This document shows, in pieces, positions 35,164 to 44,984 of a stretch of 64,000 bases of DNA; position 1 is the first letter of the stretch; every line of letters starts with the position of its first letter. The notes under the pieces were generated by a model, which did not search any database, was not told the origin of the DNA, and saw only the letters and a list, made by a program, of their open reading frames with translations. Made by a program: the position numbers and the translations under genes. This DNA is from CAVXFS01 sp963761115 (GTDB lineage Bacteria; Pseudomonadota; Gammaproteobacteria; Burkholderiales; Gallionellaceae), in NCBI GenBank assembly GCA_963761115.1, contig CAVXFS010000003.1:62001-126000 (forward strand), in the 5' to 3' direction.

Positions 35164-35847
35164 CTAGCCAATCGTGATATTGAGCGGTTCCAGACCGGCA
35201 ACCGTCGCTTCAATAACGTCGCCCCTGACCACCGGCCCGACTCCCGCAGGAGTGCCGGTAAAGATAAGGTCGCCCGGGAATAGCTCGACCAGTTGCGACA
35301 GGTAGCTGATGATCTCGGGTATTTTCCAGATCATGTCGCCGACATCCGCACTCTGGCGCACCTCGCCGTTCACCTTCAGCCCGATCTTGCCTCGGGCGAT
35401 CACTCCCGAATAGAACTCGGGCGTGATCGCGGAGCAGGGTGCGGAATGGTCGAACCCTTTGCTCATGTCCCAGGGCTGGCCACGTTTGCGTGCCGCACTC
35501 TGCACATCGCGCTTGGTCATGTCGAGGCCGACGGCATAGCCGAATATGCAATCATTGGCTTTCTCCAGCGGGATATTTTTTCCACCTTTTGCCATCGCCA
35601 CAACCAGTTCGACCTCGTGTTGCAAGTCGCCGGTTCCGGGAGGATATAGCATGACGGAATTATTGGGCAGGATGGCCTGCACCGGCTTCATGAAGAAAAG
35701 TGGCGCCTCACGTTGCGCATCGCCGCCCATTTCCTGCACATGCGCGGCGTAATTCTGGCCGACACAGTAAATCCGGCGCACCGGAAATGGATTGCTCGAC
35801 ATGGCCGGGATGCTGACAAGGGACGCGGGTGGAAAAGCGTAGTTCAT
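35164..35847 (-). CDS. Fumarylacetoacetate-hydrolase-family protein
   Basis: 227 residues. Seen: YCVGQNYAAHVQEMG, PLFFMKPVQAI, LQHEVELVVAM with the metal-binding acidic residues, YAVGLDMTKRDVQ, and a TGTPAGVGPV end. This is the single-domain FAH group, which includes acylpyruvate hydrolases and oxaloacetate decarboxylases. The exact substrate cannot be told from sequence. Start ATG 35847 with GAGG upstream; a longer frame to 35889 is unlikely. Convergent with the Vgb-like gene. Confidence 0.88.
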   Translation of the reverse strand: MNYAFPPASLVSIPAMSSNPFPVRRIYCVGQNYAAHVQEMGGDAQREAPLFFMKPVQAILPNNSVMLYPPGTGDLQHEVELVVAMAKGGKNIPLEKANDCIFGYAVGLDMTKRDVQSAARKRGQPWDMSKGFDHSAPCSAITPEFYSGVIARGKIGLKVNGEVRQSADVGDMIWKIPEIISYLSQLVELFPGDLIFTGTPAGVGPVVRGDVIEATVAGLEPLNITIG

Positions 35848-36103
35848 TTTCGAGCCTCGTAAAATTTTATCTGGTACAGAAAATATCATTCCACGATATC
35901 AAACCGTGGCGCAATGCAATTTCCGCGACCCCTCGCCGAATTCCATGCCGAAACAACGGCAGCATTATCATTCCGGCTGTTTCATTTGCTACAAAGCAAA
36001 CAGCGGGGATGCTGGAATCGTTGCGTCGACTGATACAGTGCTGGCCGGATTATCCCGGCATTGTTGAACCAAACGATTGGGTAGCGAGGTTTATTCGCCC
36101 AAC

Positions 36104-36135
36104 AAAAAAGCCCGGCACTTTCGCGCCGGGCTTTT
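36104..36135 (-). terminator. Rho-independent terminator of the cold-shock gene
   Basis: Stem AAAAGCCCGGC (36106-36116) and GCCGGGCTTTT (36125-36135), with T-rich minus-strand flank. It lies 18 bases beyond the cold-shock stop. Confidence 0.85.
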
Positions 36136-36152
36136 GCCAAACCGGGAACCGA

Positions 36153-36356
36153 TTAAGGAGCCTGGATGTTGGATGCCTGCTTGCCCTTGGGGCCTTGCGT
36201 CACGTCAAAGGTGACCTTCTGGCCTTCCTTGAGTGTCTTGAATCCATTCATGTTGATTGCGGAAAAGTGCGCAAACAAGTCTTCGCTGCCATCATCGGGA
36301 GTGACAAAACCAAAACCTTTTGCATCGTTGAACCATTTAACTGTACCAGTTGCCAT
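36153..36356 (-). CDS. cspA: Cold-shock-domain protein
   Basis: 67 residues, one OB-fold. Seen: GTVKWFNDAKGFGFV with RNP1 KGFGFV and RNP2 DLFAHFSAI, the standard nucleic-acid-binding motifs. An RNA chaperone or antiterminator. Start ATG 36356 with AAGGA upstream. A possible extended -10 (minus TGC-TATATT, 36487-36492 with TG upstream) would give a leader of about 125 bases, in line with the long regulated leaders of cold-shock genes. Confidence 0.95.
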   Translation of the reverse strand: MATGTVKWFNDAKGFGFVTPDDGSEDLFAHFSAINMNGFKTLKEGQKVTFDVTQGPKGKQASNIQAP

Positions 36357-36486
36357 GTTTTTACTTCCTTATTAAAAAACGGGAAAGACTCCCGCAGAAC
36401 TATTTGAATCGAAGATTGCACATGGAAAACCAGTACTGCAAAAGCTTTGAATCAAATACCAAGCCGCCTTGTACGCTGGTTTTATC

Positions 36487-36492
36487 AATATA
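36487..36492 (-). promoter_or_regulatory. Candidate extended -10 of cspA
   Basis: Minus-strand TATATT preceded by TGC, an extended -10. It is the best promoter-like signal upstream of the cold-shock gene; no strong -35 is visible. Confidence 0.4.
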
Positions 36493-36577
36493 GCAAGCTA
36501 TTTAAACAAAATTCGAACCGGCCTTAATGCCATGGCGCGCGCCGACTCTCTCTCGCAACCGTCTTTCGCACAGGCGT

Positions 36578-37450
36578 TCAGCACTTCACCAGCACCGGAT
36601 TGAATGCCTTGGACAGCAATGTCACGCGGTCACCCGGCTTCAGGCGTTGCGCTTCGTCGGCGCCGGCAATGACTTTCACGACCTGGTTGCCGACCAGCAG
36701 GGTAACGGCGAACACCACGTCTGCCGCCTCGATCGCCAGGATCTCGCCGGCAAAACTGAACTTGCTGCCCACCTGTCCCGCGCCGAACACCTCTGCCGGC
36801 GTGCCCTGTTGCACCAGCCGGCCCTGTTCCAGCAGCAGCACGCGCTGCGACAATCGATACACCTCGCCGATATCGTGGCTGACCATCAGCGTGGTCAAGC
36901 CATAACGGTGCTGCATTGCCAGCACTTCTTCATGCAGGCGCACACGGGTCGCGTGATCGAGCGCGGAGAAGGGCTCGTCCAGCAGCAGCAGGTTCGGTTC
37001 GGCAGCCAGTGCGCGCGCCAACGCCACGCGCTGCTGCTGCCCGCCGGAGAGCGTGGCGGGTTTGCGCTGTTGCAACTCACCCAACGCCATCAGTTCGATC
37101 AACTGATCCACGCGTTTTTTGTCCGCGCCGCGCTTCTGGGCGAATTCGAGGTTGCCGCGCACGCTCATGTTGGGAAACAGCGCATAGTCCTGGAACATGT
37201 AGCCAACACGGCGTTTCTGCGGCGACAGGTTATGACGAGACACGCGGTCGAACCAGGTTTCGCCGTTCACTGTTATCCGGCCCGAGTCCGGTTCATCCAG
37301 CCCCGCAAGGCAGCGCAATAACGTGGTCTTGCCAGCGCCGGACGGTCCGAACAGCGTGATGAATTCGCCGGCCGCGACGCTGAACTGCAGGTCGAGCGTA
37401 AATTCTCCCGAGCTGGAGAACAATCTTTTTTTGATGCCCAGTTCGATCAT
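36578..37450 (-). CDS. modC: Molybdate ABC transporter ATP-binding protein
   Basis: 290 residues. Seen: Walker A GPSGAGKTT (35-43), a Q-loop within GYMFQDYALFP, signature LSGGQQQRVALARA, Walker B LLLLDEPFSALD, and a short C-terminal TOBE-like part. It lies 64 bases downstream of modB in the order modA-mop-modB-modC. The ModC assignment rests on the neighbours, since sulfate-type ATPases look similar. Unlike the longer E. coli ModC the C-terminus is short, the job perhaps taken by the separate Mop protein. Confidence 0.9.
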   Translation of the reverse strand: MIELGIKKRLFSSSGEFTLDLQFSVAAGEFITLFGPSGAGKTTLLRCLAGLDEPDSGRITVNGETWFDRVSRHNLSPQKRRVGYMFQDYALFPNMSVRGNLEFAQKRGADKKRVDQLIELMALGELQQRKPATLSGGQQQRVALARALAAEPNLLLLDEPFSALDHATRVRLHEEVLAMQHRYGLTTLMVSHDIGEVYRLSQRVLLLEQGRLVQQGTPAEVFGAGQVGSKFSFAGEILAIEAADVVFAVTLLVGNQVVKVIAGADEAQRLKPGDRVTLLSKAFNPVLVKC

Positions 37451-37514
37451 CAGCGGCTTGAAGATTCAGAGAATGAAAACCTGCATGGATCATTTGTGAA
37501 ACTCATGCGCCATC

Positions 37515-38189
37515 TCACCATTCGCTGCGCACCATGCGCTTGTTCACCAGATATACCGTCAGCAGGATGCCGAAACACACGGCGAACAGCACCATCGAGT
37601 AAAAATTTGCGCTCGCGTAGTTGAGCGACTCGACTTCGTCGTAGATGGCGATGGAGGCGACGCGCGTCTCGCCCGGCAGGTTGCCGCCAATCATCAGCAC
37701 CACGCCGAATTCGCCGATAGTATGGGCAAAAGCGAGCACGGTGCCGGCGATCAATGAGGGTTTGATATTGGGCAACAGCACATGCAGGAAAGTCTGCCAG
37801 CGCGTCTTGCCGAGCGTATAGGCGGCTTCAGCCAGCGCTGCGGGAAGGTTCTGGAAGCCGGATTGCACCGGATGCACCAGGAATGGAAAACTGAAGATCA
37901 CCGAGGCCAGCACCAGTCCCTCGAAACTGAAGGCGAGCCTCAGGCCTGCCGCCCGGTCGAGAAAATGACCGAACCAGCTTTGCGGACTGAACGCCAGCAG
38001 CAGGTAAAAGCCCAGCACCGACGGCGGCAACACCAGCGGCATGCTGACCAGTGTCTCCAGCACCGGTTTGATGCGCACCCTGGTTTGCGATAGCCACCAG
38101 GCGAACGGAATGCCGATCAGGCACAGGATCAGCGTGGTGACCGTCGCCAGCTTGAAGGTGAGGATGAGCGGTTGCCAGTCATAGCTCAT
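37515..38189 (-). CDS. modB: Molybdate ABC transporter permease
   Basis: 224 residues with about five to six membrane segments. Seen: the permease EAA-like loop EAAYTLGKTRWQTFLHVLLP and GEFGVVLMIGGNLPGETR, typical of ModB. Transports molybdate (or tungstate) with ModA and ModC. It lies downstream of a half copy of a dispersed GC-rich repeat and about 178 bases from the mop gene. Confidence 0.92.
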   Translation of the reverse strand: MSYDWQPLILTFKLATVTTLILCLIGIPFAWWLSQTRVRIKPVLETLVSMPLVLPPSVLGFYLLLAFSPQSWFGHFLDRAAGLRLAFSFEGLVLASVIFSFPFLVHPVQSGFQNLPAALAEAAYTLGKTRWQTFLHVLLPNIKPSLIAGTVLAFAHTIGEFGVVLMIGGNLPGETRVASIAIYDEVESLNYASANFYSMVLFAVCFGILLTVYLVNKRMVRSEW

Positions 38190-38260
38190 GGTTTGTTCCG
38201 TTTCAATTCGTTTTACGCTTTGAGGTGGAAAATTTTACGTTGGCAATTCATCATAGTCTC

Positions 38261-38318
38261 CACCCCCATCCTAATTGCCCCCTCGCTTCGCTCTCCCCCG
38301 CTGCCAGGGGGAAGGGAC
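38261..38318. repeat. Dispersed GC-rich repeat, half copy
   Basis: CACCCCCATCCTAATTGCCC leads into CCTCGCTTCGCTCTCCCCC and a GGGGGAAGGGAC end. It matches the right half of the composite repeats at 41766-41905, 44985-45110 and 46951-47111. Located between mop and modB. Confidence 0.8.
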
Positions 38319-38367
38319 GTGGTGATGCAACCTGCGTCACGATTCCCCCACCCCCACTTCCTACTTC

Positions 38368-38781
38368 CTACTCACCACTTCTTACTTCCACCACCGAAAC
38401 CTCATTCGCCTTGACCAGCGCTTCCACTTCGTCTCCCTCCTTCAACTCCAGCCGCTTCACCGCGCGCGTGGTGATGATGCTGGTCAGCGGTTCACCATCG
38501 CAATCCACCGTCACTTCGCACAGGATGTTGCCGTGCCGTATCCCGCGCACCGTGCAGCGTACTCGATTGCGCAGGCTGATCAATCCGGAAAGGTTCTTTG
38601 CCAGCGACACCTCGGTTTCCTTGAACAGCACCATTACTTCGTTGCTTACCCGAAGATGAGGCGAAGACTCCGGCGTTTCCAGCAGCATGGCGGTGAAGGC
38701 GGTTTGTCCGACCGCCACATCGACCAGCGAGAGATGATCGCTGGATTCAATAGCGGTGATGCGACCGTACAATCGATTCAT
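38368..38781 (-). CDS. Molybdate-binding Mop (TOBE) domain protein
   Basis: 137 residues with two consecutive TOBE/Mop-like domains (about 1-65 and 70-135), the molbindin layout that binds molybdate oxyanion. Seen: the NEVMVLFKETEVSLAKNLSG block and a similar second half with GDEVEALVKANEVSVVEV. It overlaps modA by 4 bases and precedes modB. It probably stores or buffers molybdate. It is not a ModE regulator, because no helix-turn-helix region is present. Confidence 0.85.
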   Translation of the reverse strand: MNRLYGRITAIESSDHLSLVDVAVGQTAFTAMLLETPESSPHLRVSNEVMVLFKETEVSLAKNLSGLISLRNRVRCTVRGIRHGNILCEVTVDCDGEPLTSIITTRAVKRLELKEGDEVEALVKANEVSVVEVRSGE

Positions 38782-39560
38782 GGCAATTGATAGCCGTATT
38801 TCTCAAGTATGCTGCGCGCTTCTGGCGATGACAGGAATTCCATGAATTGGTGCGAGGCTTTGCCATTGGTCAACATGCCGAAGCGGAGTATCACTGCGCC
38901 TTGTGCGATCGGCTGGTAACTGTCCTGAGGTACTTCGATCCACTTTCCCTTGCCGGCAAGCTCGGGGGCCAGCACAACCGATTTGGCCGTGAAGCCGATA
39001 TCGGCAGATTCTGTATCAATATAATGGTTCACTTGCGCAATGCTCTCGCCGAAAACCAGCTTTGGCTTGACTGACGCGCTCAGCTTTAGATATTCCAGCG
39101 CTTTCAGGGCTTCTCGCCCATATGGCGCAACTTCCGGACTGGCTATCGCGACTTTTTTCACGTCCGCATCGTTCAACACCTGCATGCCCTTGCCAAGATC
39201 GAGCGGCCTCATTGTCCAAAGTACCAGCAAGCCTTTCGCATAGACCTTGGGTGCGGCCATCGCCAGCCCGTCCTTGTACAACGAATTCGGGTAGGCCATG
39301 TCGGCAGAGAGAAACACGTCAAATGGCGACCCGCTTTTTATCTGCGCCGATAGTTTGCCCGAGGAAGCAATCACGCTTTTTACTTTGATGCCGGTCTCGT
39401 TCCTGAACGCGGCCGCCAGGTCGTCGAAAGCATAGGTCGCGTTCGATGCCACTGCAATTGTCAGTGGCTCGGCAACGCATGCGACAACGCTCACCTGCAA
39501 GAGTATCAACACGCCAAACAGCTGCCATAATTTCGACATTGCATCATTCATCCTGATCAT
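38778..39560 (-). CDS. modA: Molybdate-binding periplasmic protein
   Basis: 260 residues. Seen: a signal peptide ending VVACVAEP near residue 30, AVASNATYAFDDLAAAF, the anion-site ASSGKLSAQIKSGSPFDVFLS, APYGREALKAL and a C-terminal helix MEFLSSPEARSIL. A full-length ModA. Start ATG 39560 with AAAGGA 6 bases upstream; 39575 is a possible upstream TTG. It begins the leftward mod operon and is divergent from the HlyD gene, so the 131-base gap is a shared control region. Confidence 0.93.
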   Translation of the reverse strand: MIRMNDAMSKLWQLFGVLILLQVSVVACVAEPLTIAVASNATYAFDDLAAAFRNETGIKVKSVIASSGKLSAQIKSGSPFDVFLSADMAYPNSLYKDGLAMAAPKVYAKGLLVLWTMRPLDLGKGMQVLNDADVKKVAIASPEVAPYGREALKALEYLKLSASVKPKLVFGESIAQVNHYIDTESADIGFTAKSVVLAPELAGKGKWIEVPQDSYQPIAQGAVILRFGMLTNGKASHQFMEFLSSPEARSILEKYGYQLP

Positions 39561-39637
39561 TCTACATCCTTTCAAATGCCGGTTTGGAAAAGCAGCCAGC
39601 CAATTGCTGACATTCTGCTTTGGTTTTTATATATCAT

Positions 39638-39656
39638 GTCATCTCGTCACGATGAC
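39638..39656. promoter_or_regulatory. Inverted repeat between modA and the HlyD gene
   Basis: GTCATC-N7-GATGAC, a perfect 6-base inverted repeat. A second one, TGATG-N5-CATCA, follows at 39664-39678. Candidate operators for a TetR- or ModE-like regulator; I cannot identify which. Confidence 0.4.
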
Positions 39657-39691
39657 GTATACCTGATGATTCCCATCATGAGTTAGATATC

Positions 39692-40723
39692 ATGCAGCGA
39701 AAGTTCCTCCCGCTTGTCATTATCGCCGCCGGCCTGGCAACAGCCGGCGCTGTCGCCTGGTATTTGACCGACCATCGAACAAAGGATACTGCCGGCCTGG
39801 TGCTGTACGGCAACGTCGATATCCGCCAGGTGCAACTGGCATTCAATGGCTCGGAGCGGATCGCCCAGATGCTGGCCAGCGAAGGGCAACCGGTCAAGCA
39901 AGGCGAATTGCTGGCGACACTGGACACCACGCGGCTGGCGCACAATGTCGACCTGCAGCAGGCGCAGTTGGCAGCGCAGCAACAGGCCGTCCTGCGCCTC
40001 GAAACCGGCAGCCGGCCGCAGGAGATACGCAAGGCGCAGGCCGACCTGGAAGTCGCGCGCATCGCTGCCGACAATGCCAAGCATACCTATCAAAGGATGC
40101 AGGAACTGGTAGCGAAGAATTTCGTGGCGCAGCAGCAGGCTGATGATGCGCGTGCCGCTGCCGATGGCGCCGAGGCAAAATATCATGCGTTGCAGGCAAC
40201 ACTGAAACTGGTCCAGTTGGGTCCGCGCAAGGAAGACATCGCGGCGGCCAGAGCCACATTGCAAGCCAGCCAGGCCGGGCTGGAAGTGGCGCGCAAGGCG
40301 CTGGCCGATGCCGCGCTGTATGCGCCGGACAACGGCGTCGTGCAGGAACGCATCCTCGAGCCGGGCGATATGGCATCGCCGCAGCGCCCGGTGTACACGC
40401 TGGCGCTGACCGACCCGATCTGGGTGCGCGCCTACGTGCAGGGGCCGGACCTCGGCAAGCTCAAACCGGGCATGCGCGCCGAGGTCAGCACCGACAGTTT
40501 TCCCGGCAAGCACTATCGCGCCTGGGTCGGTTACATCTCGCCGACCGCCGAGTTCACGCCGAAATCGGTGGAAACCACCGAAGTGCGCAGCAGCCTGGTC
40601 TACCAGGTGCGTGTCTTCGTGTGCAACCCGCAGGGCGAATTGCGCCTTGGCATGCCTGCCACGGTGAACATCGCACTGGACCAGGCTGCGGCGCCGGACG
40701 ACAACCACTGCCCGCAACCCTGA
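39692..40723 (+). CDS. HlyD-family membrane fusion protein of an ABC exporter
   Basis: 343 residues. Seen: an N-terminal membrane segment (about 7-24), a lipoyl-like half GNVDIRQVQLAFNGSERI, a long alpha-helical hairpin (about 85-210) and the matching half with YAPDNGVVQERILEPGD. This is the YhiI/YbhG type that joins an ABC-2 exporter to an outer-membrane channel. It starts a four-gene rightward unit with a dual ATPase and two permeases. No TolC-like gene is in the window. Substrate unknown. Confidence 0.9.
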   Translation: MQRKFLPLVIIAAGLATAGAVAWYLTDHRTKDTAGLVLYGNVDIRQVQLAFNGSERIAQMLASEGQPVKQGELLATLDTTRLAHNVDLQQAQLAAQQQAVLRLETGSRPQEIRKAQADLEVARIAADNAKHTYQRMQELVAKNFVAQQQADDARAAADGAEAKYHALQATLKLVQLGPRKEDIAAARATLQASQAGLEVARKALADAALYAPDNGVVQERILEPGDMASPQRPVYTLALTDPIWVRAYVQGPDLGKLKPGMRAEVSTDSFPGKHYRAWVGYISPTAEFTPKSVETTEVRSSLVYQVRVFVCNPQGELRLGMPATVNIALDQAAAPDDNHCPQP

Positions 40724-40730
40724 GGCTGCC

Positions 40731-42690
40731 ATGACTGCCGCCGACCCCCTGACGGCTGCCCCTCCAGCGGCAAACCTGCCCGACAGCATCGCGATCTCAG
40801 TCAGCGGCATTTCCAAATCTTTCCATGTCGGCAGCCGGCAAGTGCAGGCCTTGCAGCAGGTCAGCTTCGATGTCCGCCATGGCCTGGTCACCGGCCTGGT
40901 CGGCCCCGATGCCGCCGGCAAGACCACACTGATGCGCCTCGCTGCCGGGCTGCTGGTGGCCGATACGGGAAGCATCAGCGTGCTCGGCCTGGACGCCGCC
41001 ACTCAATCGCTGCAGGTGCAAGGCGCGATCGGCTACATGCCGCAGCGTTTCGGCCTGTATGAAGACCTCAGCGTGCAGGAGAACCTCGACCTGTATGCCG
41101 ACCTGCAGGGCGTACCGATCGCGGCGCGCGCGGCGCGCTACGCCGAACTGATGCAGATGGCCGGGCTGGCGCCGTTCACCAAGCGCCTGGCCGGACAGTT
41201 GTCCGGCGGCATGAAACAGAAACTCGGCCTCGCCTGCGCGCTGGTGCGGCAACCCTCGCTGTTGCTGCTGGACGAGCCGACCGTCGGCGTCGACCCGCTG
41301 TCGCGACGCGAACTGTGGGAGATCGTCTACCGGCTGGTGCGCGAGCAGGGCACCAGCGTGTTGCTCAGCACCGCCTATCTGGACGAAGCCGAACGCTGCG
41401 ACGAAGTCGTGCTGCTGCACGAAGGCAAGAGTGCTGGCGCAGGGCGCGCCGGCCGAATTGCGCGAGACCATGCGCGGCCGCAGCTATGAGACTCAGCGCA
41501 AGCGACATGGACAAGCGCGAACTGCAGAACCGCATCTCGCACAGCACCGGGCGTGCTGGACGCGCTGATCCAGGGTGACCATGTGCGCGTGGTGATGGAT
41601 GACACTTCGCCGCCTGATGCGGAAAAGTTGCTGCCCGGCGTGAGCGGCGTCGAGATGAAGTCGGTAGCGCCGCGTTTCGAGGACAGGTTTGTTGCGCTGC
41701 TGAAGGAAACAACCGGCAGCGAAAAAATCTCCCGAGCTGCCACTGACAAACCAAACGGTTCGCTCGGCCCCCTCGCAAGCTCTCCCCCTGGCAGGGGGAG
41801 GGCTGGGGAGGGGGTCGAGACTCAACCTCACCACTCCGCTCAAAGCTCCCACCCCCATCTCAGTGGCCCCCTCGCTTCGCTCTCCCCCTCTTACAGGGGA
41901 AAGGAGCCGGACGCTTCAAGCACCAACGCCGGTACCGCAGTCATCGAAGTGAACAACCTGCAGCGCCGCTTCGGCGATTTCTATGCGGTGAACAAGCATC
42001 AGTTTTGCGGTGAAGCAGGGCGAGGTGTTCGGCCTGCTCGGCGCGAACGGCGCGGGCAAGTCCACCACCTTCCGCATGCTGTGCGGGCTGCTGCCGCCGA
42101 GCGGCGGCACGTTGCGCGTGGCCGGGGCCGACCTGCGCCATGCGGCGGCCGCGGCGCGCGAGCGCATCGGTTACATGTCGCAGAAATTCTCGCTGTACGG
42201 CAATCTCAGCGTGGCCGAGAACCTGCGCTTCTTCAGCAGCGTCTACGGCCTGTCCGGGCAAGCGCGGACGCAGATCGCATCGACTGGGCGCTGCAGGAAT
42301 TCGAACTGGCCGACATCGCCGACTTCACCAGCGGCGACCTGTCGCTCGGCTACAAGCAGCGCCTCGCGCTGGCCTGCGCGCTGATGCACGAGCCGGAGAT
42401 ATTGTTCCTCGACGAGCCGACTTCCGGCGTCGATCCGCTGGCGCGGCGCGAGTTCTGGACGCGCATCAACGCGCTGGCCGCCAGGGCGTGACCGTGATGG
42501 TCACCACCCATTTCATGGAAGAAGCGGAATATTGCGACCGCATCGCGATCATGGCGGCTGGCGAGATCCTGACCATGGGCACGCCGGCCAGCATCAAGCA
42601 GCAGGCGCGCACGCCGCAAGCTGCCGCGAGCCGACGATGGAAGATGCGTTCGTCGAACTGATCCAGGCACACGAGGAGGTGGCGGCATGA
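40731..42690 (+). pseudogene. Dual ABC ATPase of the exporter (RbbA/YhiH-like), multiple frameshifts
   Basis: Two nucleotide-binding domains. The first (Walker A GPDAAGKTT, signature LSGGMKQKL, DEPTVGVDPL) is intact to about 41429. Extra bases then appear at 41430, 41491, 41552 and 41997, and bases are lost near 42272, 42481 and 42623. With these corrected, the second domain reads GLLGANGAGKSTTFRML, LGYKQRLALACAL and DEPTSGVDPL, ending AHEEVAA. The linker between domains (about 41760-41910) is a dispersed GC-rich repeat translated in frame. Family sequence is otherwise well kept, so this is either recent decay or local sequence error. Confidence 0.8.
41766..41905. repeat. Composite GC-rich repeat inside the ABC ATPase linker
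   Basis: Left part GGCCCCCTCG-(9)-TCCCCCTGG with GGGGAGGG-type ends, then a spacer, then CACCCCCATCTCAGTGGCCC with CTCGCTTCGCTCTCCCCC and an AGGGG end. It is read in frame as a Pro/Gly/Ser-rich linker. Same orientation as the copies at 44985 and 46951. Confidence 0.8.
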
Positions 42691-43809
42691 GCAGCCGGCA
42701 TGCGCCTTGCGCGGACTGGTGCGCAAGGAGTTCCTGCAGATCGTGCGCGACCCGAGCAGCATCGCGATCGCGTTCCTGATGCCGATCTTCCTGCTGCTGC
42801 TGTTCGGCTACGGCGTGTCGCTGGATTCCGAACACGTGCCGGTGGCGATCGTGGTCGAACAGCCGGGCGCGGATACCGCCGACTTTACCGCCGCGTTCCA
42901 CCAGTCGCGCTATTTCGATCCGCAGGTGTATGCGGATACGCGCAGTGCGGAGCAGGCGATGATGGCCGGGCGATGTCAATGCCATCGTGGTGTTGCGCCA
43001 GCGATTTCGCGCAGCGACTGCGCGATGCCGACGGCGCGCCGATCCAGCTGATCGTCAACGGCGTCGACGCCAACACCGCGCGCATCGTCTCCGGCTACGT
43101 GCAGGGCGCATGGGGCAAGTGGCTGGAGCATTACGCGCAACAGCGCGGCCAGAAATTCGAGTCGCCGGTGCAGATGGAACAGCGCGTGTGGTTCAACAGC
43201 GAACTGCGCAGCCGCAACTTCCTGGTGCCGGGACTGGTCGCCATGATCATGACGCTGATCGGCGCACTGCTGACCGCGATGGTGATGTCGCGCGAATGGG
43301 AGCGCGGCACGATGGAGGCATTGCTGGTCACGCCGCTGTCGATGAGCGAGGTGATCGTCGGCAAGCTGCTGCCGTATTTCGTGCTGGGCATGGGCGGGCT
43401 GGCGCTGGCGGTGAGCATGGCGCTGTTCCTGTTCGAGGTGCCGTTGCGCGGCTCGCTGTGGGTGCTGTTCGCGACATCCGCGCTGTTCCTGGTCACCGCG
43501 CTGGGCATGGGCCTGCTGATCTCCACCATCGCGCGCAGCCAGTTCGTTGCCGGCCAGCTCGCGCTGATCACCACTTTCCTGCCGGCTTTCCTGCTGTCCG
43601 GCTTCATCTTCGACATCGGCAGCATGCCGCCGGTGGTGCAGTTCATCACCCATATCGTCGCCGCGCGCTATTACATCGCCATCCTGCAGACCGTGTTCCT
43701 CGCCGGCAACGACTGGAGCGTGATCGTGCCCAACGCGCTGGCGCTGGTGGCGATGGCGACGATCTTCCTCGGCGTGACCTGGCGCAAATCGCGCAAGCGG
43801 CTGGAGTGA
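42687..43809 (+). pseudogene. ABC-2 exporter permease 1, frameshifted near the start
   Basis: With three one-base corrections (a base lost near 42700, extra C at 42971 and at 42999) it reads as a YhhJ/YbhS-type permease of about 370 residues. It opens RGLVRKEFLQIVRDPSSIAIAF, a large periplasmic loop (VNGVDANTARIVSGYVQ) and five C-terminal membrane helices with EWERGTMEALLVTPL. It shares ATGA with the ATPase stop. From 43000 to the stop at 43809 the frame is clean. Confidence 0.78.
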
Positions 43810-43812
43810 TCG

Positions 43813-44929
43813 ATGATCGGCTCACGCATCTCGCACTGGTGACTCAAGGAATTCCTGGCGCTGCTGAAGGACAAGCGCAGCCGCATCGTGCTGATCGCGC
43901 CGCCGCTGATCCAGATGATGGTGTTCGGCTATGCCGCGACCTTCGACCTGAAGAACGTGCCGTTCGCGGTGTACAACGAAGATCGCGGCGCGGCTTCGCG
44001 CGAGTTGCTGGCCGCGTTCGACGGCGCTGCCAGTTTCAGCCGGGTGGCGCAACGATCACGCATGAAAGCGAGATCGCGCCGCTGATCGACGGCAGGCATG
44101 CGCTGATGGTGGTGCATGTCGGCCAGAATTTCAGCGCGAACCTGCTGGCCGGACGCAGCGGCGCATTGCAGGTCATCGTCGACGGGCGCAACTCCAACAC
44201 CGCGATGCTGGCGATCAACGACGTGCGCGACATCGTCGACCGCTATCAACCGCACATGGCAGGCGAACTCACGGCGGCAGTCAGCCGCCTGCGCACATCG
44301 AGACGCGCGCCTGGTTCAATCCCAACCTGGAAAGCCGCTGGTTCTTCCTGCCCGGCATCGTCGGCATCCTCACGCTGCTGGTGACCATGCTGGTCACCGC
44401 GATGTCGGTCGCGCGCGAACGCGAGCAGGGCACCTTCGACCAGTTGCTGGTCACGCCATTGCGCCCGGTGGAGATCCTGATCGGCAAGACGCTGCCGGGT
44501 TTCATCATCGGGCTGGGTGAGGCCAGCGTGATCGTGCTGGCCGCAGTGTTCTGGTTCAAGGTGCCGCTGCTCGGCAGCCTGGTCACGCTGTATACCGGCA
44601 TCGTGCTGTTCCTGCTGTCGGGCGTCGGCGTGGGGTTGATGATCTCTTCGTTCGCGGCCACCCAGCAGCAGGGATTGCTGGGCGCATTCATGTTCCTGGT
44701 GCCGGCGATCATCCTGTCCGGTTTCGCCACGCCGATCCGCAACATGCCGCAGATGGTGCAGGACATCACGCTGCTCGACCCGCTGCGTTATTTCATGGTG
44801 GTGCTGCGCGGCGTGTTCCTCGAAGGCACGCCGTTCCATCTGCTGATCGACCAGTTCTGGCCGATGGCGCTGATCGGCGTCGTGTCACTTAGCATTGCCG
44901 GGTGGTTGTTCCGGCACCGGATGTATTGA
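43813..44929 (+). pseudogene. ABC-2 exporter permease 2, in-frame stop and frameshifts
   Basis: A second ABC-2 permease of about 370 residues. The ATG at 43813 gives MIGSRISHW then an in-frame TGA at 43840, after which LKEFLALLKDKRSRIVLIAPP continues as in the family. Bases are lost near 44048 and 44290. Downstream of 44294 the frame is clean and shows EREQGTFDQLLVTPLRPVEI and IILSGFATPIRNMPQMVQ, ending at 44929. It is the last gene of the exporter unit. Confidence 0.78.
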
Positions 44930-44984
44930 TGCGTGCTTTCTTCCTCAGAGCAGTCGGATAGCTTGCCAGCGTAGGCATACCCAG

